NCBI GenBank assembly: GCA_040235395.1
Contig: JBECKS010000068.1
Coordinates: forward strand, 1-12,400
Length of the DNA stretch: 12,400 nucleotides
From: JBECKS01 sp040235395
Lineage (GTDB): Bacteria; Pseudomonadota; Gammaproteobacteria; Pseudomonadales; JBECKS01
Direction of reading: 5' to 3'
The notes below the pieces were generated by a model. The model searched no databases. It was given only the letters and a program-made list of their open reading frames with translations, and was not told where the DNA came from. Below are positions 7,517-12,400 of the stretch, in pieces. Made by a program: the position numbers and the translations under genes. Position 1 is the first letter of the stretch, and the number at the start of each line of letters is the position of its first letter.

Positions 7517-7538
7517 TGGTTTTTCTCGATAAAAACCA
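7517..7538 (-). terminator. Possible intrinsic terminator after the RHH gene
   Basis: TGGTTTTT (7517-7524) and AAAAACCA (7531-7538) form an eight-pair stem with a six-base loop. Read on the minus strand it is followed by TTATTTTTAATTT. It lies 110 bp downstream of the RHH gene stop. The stem has only two G-C pairs, so termination would be modest. Confidence 0.4.
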
Positions 7539-7647
7539 CAATTTTTATAAGGATATATAATCGGCTTATGATAAGAAAACTGAACCTGATTCAGGGAAAG
7601 CTTACTTAAAAAGAAAAGCAAGAATGGAAGATGCTTATTTCTTGTGA

Positions 7648-7836
7648 CTATATTTCTTCGCCGTCATCAGAGAACTGATCACGCCAGCTTGACCCCATCT
7701 TTTCTTCCACATATTCTCGAATGAACTGACGCACTTTCTGTGATGCGGTTACATCCTCTAGCGCACAGAGCTTTTCAAATGCAGCTTTTTTTCTAGGATC
7801 AATTAGCAGGGTTAATCTAGCAGTTCGGTTTTCCAT
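7648..7836 (-). CDS. Small ribbon-helix-helix (CopG/Arc-like) DNA-binding protein
   Basis: 62 residues from ATG 7836; an upstream ATG at 7848 would add MRIA but has no ribosome site. 'NRTARLTLLIDPRKKAAFEKLC' fits a beta-strand plus first helix, and 'DVTASQKVRQFIREYVEEKM' the second helix of the RHH fold. The tail is acidic (DDGEE). RHH proteins bind DNA as dimers through the paired beta-strand, usually as autorepressors. This one is divergent from dauA, and the shared region carries an inverted repeat directly upstream of its start plus further TTGATTAAC copies, so it probably controls itself and perhaps dauA. Antitoxins share this fold, but no toxin-sized gene is adjacent. The exact family is not recognised. 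Confidence 0.75.
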   Translation of the reverse strand: MENRTARLTLLIDPRKKAAFEKLCALEDVTASQKVRQFIREYVEEKMGSSWRDQFSDDGEEI

Positions 7837-7848
7837 AGCTATTCTCAT

Positions 7849-7939
7849 ACATATGTTAATTTGATTAACATTGATTTTACATCAAATTAATCTAAAATGC
7901 ATGCTCGATTGATGTCGAATCCTGACTTGATTAACGCAT
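7849..7939. promoter_or_regulatory. Divergent regulatory region between the RHH gene and dauA
   Basis: Seen directly: an inverted repeat ATGTTAAT-TTG-ATTAACAT at 7853-7871; the nonamer TTGATTAAC at 7861-7869 and again at 7927-7935; TTGAT-N5-ATCAA at 7871-7885; and ACATCAA (7879-7885) opposite TTGATGT (7909-7915). For dauA a promoter TTGATT (7871-7876), 16-bp spacer, TAAAAT (7893-7898) is plausible, with start near 7905. On the minus strand TAAAAT (7879-7874) could be the RHH gene -10, which puts the inverted repeat over its start site. Binding by the RHH protein is inferred. Confidence 0.6.
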
Positions 7940-9673
7940 GTGAATACTCGAACCCATCTCTTTAGCCTCAAGATTGGCTATGGTCTCCAACAAGCACTTG
8001 CTGAAGGTTACAACTCAAAGACTGCCGTAAAAGACCTCTTTGCAGGTGTTTCCATTGGCATTATTGCAGTTCCACTTTCCATGGCACTCGCCATCGCCAG
8101 TGGCGTTGCTCCCCAGCATGGCTTATACACCGCAATCATTGCGGGCATTGTTATTGCCCTCACAGGGGGAAGTCGCTACAGCATTTCAGGACCAACAGCG
8201 GCTTTTGTTGTGATTCTTGCACCCATTGCCTCTACTTTTGGTTTAGCAGGTTTACTCACTGCTACCTGGCTCGCTGGCATTATTTTGATTGCCATGGCAC
8301 TTACCCGTCTTGGTCGCTTTATTGAATACATTCCGAACTCAGTAACCCTGGGTTTCACTGTAGGCATTGCCGTTGTGATCTTTACCCTGCAGATTCCTGA
8401 TTTTCTGGGAATCACGATAGACAACAAGGCTCATCATTATTGGGAAAAAATCATCTGGATTGTTTTACACACGCCTGAAACATCCATGCCCAATCTAGCC
8501 ATTGCCTGTTTGACCATAGCAATCATGTTGTTATGGCCAAAACTCATTAAACATATTCCTCCCCACCTTCCCGCTATAGTATTTGCAACAGTCGCAGGCA
8601 TTATTCTGAATACAAAAGGCATGAGCATTGACACCATCGCCACACGATTTCACTACCTAACGCCTGAGGGAATATCTCTTGGTGGAATTCCTCCTTACCT
8701 CCCTGCCTTTGACTGGCCGTGGGCGCACACAGCTTTAGGGGAAAATAAACTAGCCCTCAATCTGGAAACCTTCAGAAAACTTTTGCCTGCCAGTTTTGCC
8801 ATTGCCATGTTAGGTGCCATCGAATCACTTTTATGCGCTGTGATACTCGATGGCATTTCTGGAAAACGGCACAGTGCAAACAGTGAATTACTGGGTCAGG
8901 GTTTAGGAAATCTTCTCGTTCCATTTTTTGGTGGTTTTTCAGCCACTGCTGCTATTGCACGATCTTCTGCAAATTATAAAGCTGGTGCTTTTTCTCCCTT
9001 GGCCTCGGTGGTTCACGCCTTCATTGTGTTAAGCAGCTTGATTTTTTTACCTGAATTACTGGGCATGATTCCCATGGCAGCCATGGCTGCACTGCTCATG
9101 ATAGTCGCATGGAACATGAGTGAACTGCATAAAGCAAAAAAATTACTGAAAACCGCGCCCTTAAGCGATAGCAGTATTTTTATTACCTGCATGTCACTCA
9201 CTATTCTCTTTGACATGGTGATTGCCATTTCTGTGGGCGTAGTGCTTTCTTCTCTACTATTTATGAAAAACATGGCAGAAATGACCAAGATTCATGACAT
9301 CACTGCCAACAAACGATTCATGGACGCTGACATAAAAGACGGTACAAAAATTTTCAAGATTAATGGCCCACTATTCTTTGCAGCGGCAGACAGAATATTT
9401 GATGAGCTCACTCAACTTTCAACAAAGCTGAATCGAGTCGTACTTTATCTCGACGGTGTATCAGTGCTCGATGAAGGTGGTTTAAATGCGTTTATGCGAT
9501 TTGTAAATTATTGCGAAACAAAAAACATTCAACTTTATCTTGCCGATTTTCAGATGCAACCACTTAGGACCTTGGCGAAATCCGGTTTCAAGGAAACTGA
9601 AACCACCTTAACCTTTTCAACGCTGGAACAGGCAATCGAATTACTCAAATCAGAATCACAAAACCCAAACTAG
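7940..9673 (+). CDS. dauA: DauA-like SulP-family transporter with STAS domain
   Basis: 577 residues. The SulP membrane domain spans about 30-445: 'DLFAGVSIGIIAVPLSMAL' near the start, then 'GGSRYSISGPTAAFVVIL' (76-93), 'AMLGAIESLLCAVILDG' (289-305) and 'ELLGQGLGNLLVPFFGG' (316-332). A STAS domain follows at about 468-570, with 'INGPLFFAAADRIFDEL' and 'LDGVSVLDEGGLNAF'. Long stretches agree with Escherichia coli DauA (YchM), a proton-coupled C4-dicarboxylate (aspartate, succinate, fumarate) importer, so that is the best call. Other SulP proteins carry sulfate or bicarbonate, and substrate cannot be proved from sequence. The start is GTG at 7940, the only in-frame start after the upstream TGA at 7928; no clear ribosome site precedes it. 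It stands alone, divergent from the RHH gene and convergent with desB. Confidence 0.88.
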   Translation: MNTRTHLFSLKIGYGLQQALAEGYNSKTAVKDLFAGVSIGIIAVPLSMALAIASGVAPQHGLYTAIIAGIVIALTGGSRYSISGPTAAFVVILAPIASTFGLAGLLTATWLAGIILIAMALTRLGRFIEYIPNSVTLGFTVGIAVVIFTLQIPDFLGITIDNKAHHYWEKIIWIVLHTPETSMPNLAIACLTIAIMLLWPKLIKHIPPHLPAIVFATVAGIILNTKGMSIDTIATRFHYLTPEGISLGGIPPYLPAFDWPWAHTALGENKLALNLETFRKLLPASFAIAMLGAIESLLCAVILDGISGKRHSANSELLGQGLGNLLVPFFGGFSATAAIARSSANYKAGAFSPLASVVHAFIVLSSLIFLPELLGMIPMAAMAALLMIVAWNMSELHKAKKLLKTAPLSDSSIFITCMSLTILFDMVIAISVGVVLSSLLFMKNMAEMTKIHDITANKRFMDADIKDGTKIFKINGPLFFAAADRIFDELTQLSTKLNRVVLYLDGVSVLDEGGLNAFMRFVNYCETKNIQLYLADFQMQPLRTLAKSGFKETETTLTFSTLEQAIELLKSESQNPN

Positions 9674-9684
9674 AAACTTCCCCA

Positions 9685-9711
9685 GCTTGTTAATAAAAGG
9701 TTTTAACAAGC
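9685..9711. terminator. Hairpin between convergent dauA and desB
   Basis: GCTTGTTAA (9685-9693) and TTAACAAGC (9703-9711) form a perfect nine-pair stem with a nine-base loop in the 71-bp gap between converging genes. It could end transcription from either side, but neither flank has a proper T tract. A six-pair hairpin (CCTGAA 9750-9755, TTCAGG 9766-9771) in the desB end, followed on the minus strand by TTTTTT at 9740-9735, is an alternative for desB. Confidence 0.45.
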
Positions 9712-9744
9712 CAGGAAAATTATTGATTCATCCCGAAAAAACTC

Positions 9745-10878
9745 TTAGGCCTGAACAGCTTCCTTTTCAGGAAAAGAATATTTCCACACACGCTTCAACA
9801 CAGTTTTGTACTGATTCAAAAAGCTATCGGTATTGTATTGCAAGCCGTAACGTTCACAGATTTCCTGAACCTTTAAAGACATTTCAGGATAACGATTGGA
9901 AGGAATATCCGGGAACAGATGATGTTCAATCTGATAACTCAAATGCCCGCTTAATACATGCAACCACTTGCCGCCAGTAAAGTTACTGGATCCCAACAAT
10001 TGACGGTAATACCAGTGACCGCGAGTTTCATTTTCACACTCTTCTTCAGTAAACGTATGGGCATCTTCGGTAAAATGACCACAGAAAATAATGGTTGACG
10101 CCCAAACATTTCTTACAAGGTTTGCCATCATATTACCCACCAGAACTTTCGGCGCAAAAGGCCCAGCCAACAAGGGAAAGAAAATATAATCCTTAAAGGT
10201 TTGTCTGGATGCTTTTCTGGCAAACTCCTTAAAGAACTGTTTCTTATCAGAAAAAGAAATTTCACCTTTACGAAGTTTTTCCACTTCCGCTTCATGAACA
10301 CCTACTCCCCACTGAAACAGACCGGTTAGCAAAGCGAAGTAAATCATCTGAAAACTATGCGCAGGTCTCCAGGGTTCGTCGTTTGATAATCTCAATACCG
10401 CATAACCATAATCGCGATCCTTTCCAATAATATTGGTGTAGGTATGGTGTTCATAGTTATGGGTTCTTCTCCACGATTCTGCATCACACACGGTATCCCA
10501 TTCGTAATTCTGTGAATTCAATTCAGGATCTCTTGTCCAGTCGAATTGACCATGCATAACGTTGTGACCAATTTCCATGTTCTCAAGAATCTTTGCAAAA
10601 GAAAGACTGCTTACACCCAACATCCAGGTAAAAGGATCAAGACTGATATGAATTAAAACACGCCCAACGATTTCACTCATACGGCTTAAACGAATCATCC
10701 TGCGCATGTAATCCACATCATTCTGACCCAGGTCTTCTTCGACACTTTTCCTGAGCGCATCCATTTCCTTGCCGAAAGCTTCAAGATCCTGTTCAGATAA
10801 ACGATGCTTTCCTTTTTTATTTAACTCTTCAGTAACAACAGTTTCAAAAATTCTGTCTAATTCAACGGCTGCGTTCAT
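9745..10878 (-). CDS. desB: DesB-like acyl-CoA delta-9 fatty acid desaturase
   Basis: 377 residues, a membrane di-iron fatty acid desaturase. The histidine boxes are H105-x3-H109 in 'EIGHNVMHGQFDW', H140-x3-H144-H145 in 'THNYEHHTYTN', and Q316-I-E-H319-H320 in 'QIEHHLFPDIPSNR'; H268 in 'CGHF' is a further conserved histidine. Hydrophobic segments lie at about 78-98, 175-195 and 230-265. Overall it resembles Mycobacterium tuberculosis DesA3 and Pseudomonas DesB, which insert a delta-9 double bond into saturated acyl-CoAs at the inner membrane. The electron donor gene desC lies 30 bp upstream on the same strand, and a TetR gene is divergent from desC, as in the Pseudomonas aeruginosa desT-desCB locus. 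AGAGGA eight bases before the ATG supports the start. The QxEHH third box is also seen in front-end desaturases, but no cytochrome b5 domain is present. Confidence 0.9.
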   Translation of the reverse strand: MNAAVELDRIFETVVTEELNKKGKHRLSEQDLEAFGKEMDALRKSVEEDLGQNDVDYMRRMIRLSRMSEIVGRVLIHISLDPFTWMLGVSSLSFAKILENMEIGHNVMHGQFDWTRDPELNSQNYEWDTVCDAESWRRTHNYEHHTYTNIIGKDRDYGYAVLRLSNDEPWRPAHSFQMIYFALLTGLFQWGVGVHEAEVEKLRKGEISFSDKKQFFKEFARKASRQTFKDYIFFPLLAGPFAPKVLVGNMMANLVRNVWASTIIFCGHFTEDAHTFTEEECENETRGHWYYRQLLGSSNFTGGKWLHVLSGHLSYQIEHHLFPDIPSNRYPEMSLKVQEICERYGLQYNTDSFLNQYKTVLKRVWKYSFPEKEAVQA

Positions 10879-10908
10879 AATTATTTCCTCTACTAAAATT
10901 CGTTTTGA

Positions 10909-12066
10909 TTACAGTTCGATTTCAACATCACCCACAGCTTGGGAAATACAAATCCTGATTTCTTCTTCATCTGGCGAAGAAAGTTCGCCGGTTAACATAT
11001 TCCTCACCACACCAGACTTTTTGGTGCAGGTACAACTGTGACACACGCCCATTCGGCAAGCGTTCTTTGGATTCAGTGAAAGGTTTTCTGCCTGCTCAAG
11101 CACACTGATGGCTTTGTTGTCATTGGCAGTTTTTCCAGAGTGAACAAAATGGACATGGCTTTCTTCCTTTGTTAACGCAGATGCATTAACTGCACTATCA
11201 AAACTTTCAAAATGAATAGCCTCTTCTTTCACACCAAGTGAAACAACAGCGTCCATCATGCTTTGAGTAAAACTGTTGCTACCACAAATAAAAACCTCAC
11301 AAGCTTCTACGTGTTGGCAAAGTGCCTTGATGCCTTCAGCATCCAAACGTTTATCACTCGCTTGTTCACGTGTTGTGTGTGGAATGAAATAAAAATGTTC
11401 CTGGTTTTCATCAAGTGACTTGAAAGAAGATGAAAAAACTAATGACTCTTGATTAGCCGCGTTATAGACAAGATAGGTTTCAGAATCAGCATGCTGACCA
11501 CTGCTTAAGATGGAACGAATTGGTGTAATACCACTACCCGCGGCCAGGAAAAGAAGCGGTTTTCTTTGCACGCTCTCTCCATTCAATGAGTGCGTTTGCA
11601 ACTCAGCAGCAAATTCGCCTTGGGCTTCGCTAATGGCAAACAAAGTATCACGGCGTAATCCGTCGTTAACAAAATTAGAAACCACACCACCTTCAACACG
11701 ATGGACACAGATTTCAAATTGACCCAATTTCTCAAACAACGAGGCAGGCGATGAAATACTGTAATTACGCTTTCTTCGAACGCCATCAATCTCAAACTCG
11801 CAGGTGACATATTGCCCTGGTACAAAACCCGTCCAGTTCGCTGGTGCCTGAATTCTCAGAGTCGTTGCATTGTCATTATGCTTCTGGATTTCCACCACTC
11901 TGGCGAGCTGACCTCTCCCAGCCAGATCCCAGGCAGGTAGTACGCCCTTAACAATTGGATTGAAATAGCTACCTATGCTTCGGTTAAACAAAGCTTCCTG
12001 AATCCAGCTTGTTGTGTTTCCCTTATTTTGCTTGCCACCTTGCTGGGCTTTAAATTGGCTTTTCAT
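10909..12066 (-). CDS. desC: DesC-like NAD(P)H oxidoreductase with C-terminal 2Fe-2S ferredoxin domain
   Basis: 385 residues from ATG 12066. Domains: a 60-residue lead; a FAD domain with R100-N-Y-S-I-S-S; a pyridine-nucleotide domain with 'LAAGSGITPIRSIL' (G177-S-G-I-T-P182) and 'VFICGSNSF'; and a plant-type ferredoxin domain at about 302-385 with C337-x4-C342-x2-C345 and C373. The order FAD-NAD-[2Fe-2S] matches Rv3230c, the reductase of DesA3, and the KshB/PaaE class. It would pass electrons from NAD(P)H to DesB, encoded 30 bp downstream. A longer reading from ATG 12105 adds 13 residues, but that ATG has no ribosome site and lies inside a 20-bp palindrome next to the promoter. The 12066 ATG has AGAGG six bases upstream, so the shorter form is chosen. 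Confidence 0.9.
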   Translation of the reverse strand: MKSQFKAQQGGKQNKGNTTSWIQEALFNRSIGSYFNPIVKGVLPAWDLAGRGQLARVVEIQKHNDNATTLRIQAPANWTGFVPGQYVTCEFEIDGVRRKRNYSISSPASLFEKLGQFEICVHRVEGGVVSNFVNDGLRRDTLFAISEAQGEFAAELQTHSLNGESVQRKPLLFLAAGSGITPIRSILSSGQHADSETYLVYNAANQESLVFSSSFKSLDENQEHFYFIPHTTREQASDKRLDAEGIKALCQHVEACEVFICGSNSFTQSMMDAVVSLGVKEEAIHFESFDSAVNASALTKEESHVHFVHSGKTANDNKAISVLEQAENLSLNPKNACRMGVCHSCTCTKKSGVVRNMLTGELSSPDEEEIRICISQAVGDVEIEL

Positions 12067-12095
12067 AAACGACCTCTTTGTGTTGCTGTCTATTT

Positions 12096-12144
12096 CAGTG
12101 CACATATGTGAACTGTAATGTAATACAAATATTTAAGAGGTCAA
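12096..12144 (-). promoter_or_regulatory. desC-desB promoter with a DesT-like operator palindrome
   Basis: On the minus strand TTGACC (12144-12139), a 16-bp spacer and TACATT (12122-12117) make a good sigma-70 promoter with start near 12110. Overlapping that start is CAGTGCACATATGTGAACTG (12096-12115), a 20-bp palindrome with one mismatched pair. A TetR-type repressor bound there would block initiation. By analogy with the Pseudomonas desT-desCB locus the divergent TetR protein is the likely ligand; I did not compare the site with a published DesT consensus. Confidence 0.68.
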
Positions 12145-12337
12145 GCACTTTTAATAAAAAAATTAAATTACTTATATATCAGTAAGTTAATTCGTTATTT
12201 CTAACGAAATAATCCGAATTAATTTAAATGTAATACATTAAATAGGAAAATATGAAGATTTTATCTTAGTTAAAGGTGATTTTTGTAAAAAATAGACTAC
12301 ACTTGTGAACCAATCAAACAGCCATTTCGAGTTAGCC
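12145..12337. promoter_or_regulatory. Remainder of the desC-desT divergent intergenic region
   Basis: AT-rich, no gene. Two further perfect inverted repeats stand out: TTCGTTA-TTTC-TAACGAA (12191-12208) and AATGTA-A-TACATT (12227-12239). The second shares AATGTAATACA with 12117-12127 in the desC promoter. A copy of TGTGAAC (12304-12310), also present in the operator at 12107-12113, lies close to the TetR start and could be a half-site for autoregulation. No convincing -35/-10 pair for the TetR gene was found. Confidence 0.5.
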
Positions 12338-12400
12338 ATGAGCAAACCCAGCCGAGAAGAACAGAAAGCCCGTACCCGCGCCCTATTACTGGATGCCACC
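12338..12400 (+). CDS. desT: TetR-family regulator, N-terminal 21 codons only (probable DesT)
   Basis: The frame opens with ATG at 12338 and stays open to the window edge: MSKPSREEQKARTRALLLDAT. The pattern R-x-R-x-x-L-L-x-A is the start of helix 1 in TetR-type DNA-binding domains. Divergent placement from desC-desB matches Pseudomonas aeruginosa, where DesT senses the ratio of saturated to unsaturated acyl-CoA and represses desCB. The symbol rests on that synteny, not on the few residues visible. No strong ribosome site precedes the ATG (only GAG about seven bases before). Confidence 0.72.
   Translation, partial: MSKPSREEQKARTRALLLDAT

Larger units (their letters stand above)
7416..7647. 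other. AT-rich intergenic region between ccoN and the small RHH gene
   Basis: About 230 bp, very AT-rich. It contains the ccoN promoter and FNR-like box at its left end and a hairpin at 7517-7538. No supported gene is seen: the only sizeable frame (minus, 7439-7621) begins with TTG, has no ribosome site and overlaps these elements. Confidence 0.6.

Noticed and set aside
7439..7621. Open frame of 60 codons on the minus strand in the ccoN upstream region
   Set aside because: Starts with TTG without a ribosome site, has biased AT-rich composition, and overlaps the FNR-like box, the -10 and a hairpin.
7648..7848. RHH gene as the antitoxin of a toxin-antitoxin pair
   Set aside because: No toxin-sized partner frame lies on either side; the neighbours are the ccoN promoter region and divergent dauA.
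7871..7885. TTGAT-TTTAC-ATCAA as a second FNR box upstream of dauA
   Set aside because: The spacer is five bases, while FNR/ANR sites need four; better seen as part of the local repeat family and a -35 element.
12067..12105. Longer DesC N-terminus from ATG 12105
   Set aside because: No ribosome site, and the codon is embedded in the operator-like palindrome; ATG 12066 has AGAGG at proper spacing.
1..12400. CRISPR arrays, tRNA/rRNA genes, insertion sequences or phage genes
   Set aside because: No regularly spaced repeats, cloverleaf-like sequences, transposase or phage motifs were seen on either strand.

Overview
The window is AT-rich chromosomal DNA (roughly 40% GC by eye) from a gammaproteobacterium, plausibly a marine, Oceanospirillales- or Pseudomonas-related aerobe. 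The basis is a complete cbb3 oxidase cluster, a DauA-type SulP transporter very like the enterobacterial protein, and a desT-desC-desB arrangement known from Pseudomonas. The genus is inference. I see no mobile element, CRISPR array, tRNA or rRNA.

Layout. (1) 1-1163, minus: 5' part of a Rieske non-heme iron oxygenase gene that runs off the left edge; its leader has a near-perfect Shine-Dalgarno sequence, a hairpin and a repeated TGTACATTTT element. (2) 1353-7415, minus: a tightly packed cbb3 cytochrome oxidase cluster, ccoN-ccoO-ccoQ-ccoP followed by a short ccoH-like gene, ccoI and ccoS. Most junctions overlap by a few bases. ccoG, often found between ccoP and ccoH, is absent. An FNR/ANR-like box lies at about -41.5 from a predicted ccoN start, which suggests low-oxygen induction. 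(3) 7648-7836, minus, and 7940-9673, plus: a small ribbon-helix-helix protein gene divergent from dauA, sharing 100 bp full of TTGATTAAC-like repeats. (4) 9745-12066, minus: desB (acyl-CoA desaturase) and desC (its flavin/2Fe-2S reductase), divergent from the first 21 codons of a TetR gene at 12338, likely desT. The intergenic region holds a 20-bp near-palindrome just downstream of a predicted desC promoter, plus further palindromes.

How the genes work together. The cco cluster encodes a high-affinity terminal oxidase (N, O, Q, P) with copper delivery and maturation factors (I, S and probably the H-like protein). The des genes would desaturate acyl-CoAs with electrons passed through DesC, under a TetR sensor of acyl-CoA pools. 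The Rieske oxygenase substrate is not readable from sequence; sterol- or lipid-type rings are possible. Overall the window is about membrane respiration and membrane lipid adjustment. Its gene families are known. The least explained parts are the regulatory DNA, the short ccoH-like gene, the tetra-cysteine run in CcoI and the Rieske gene.
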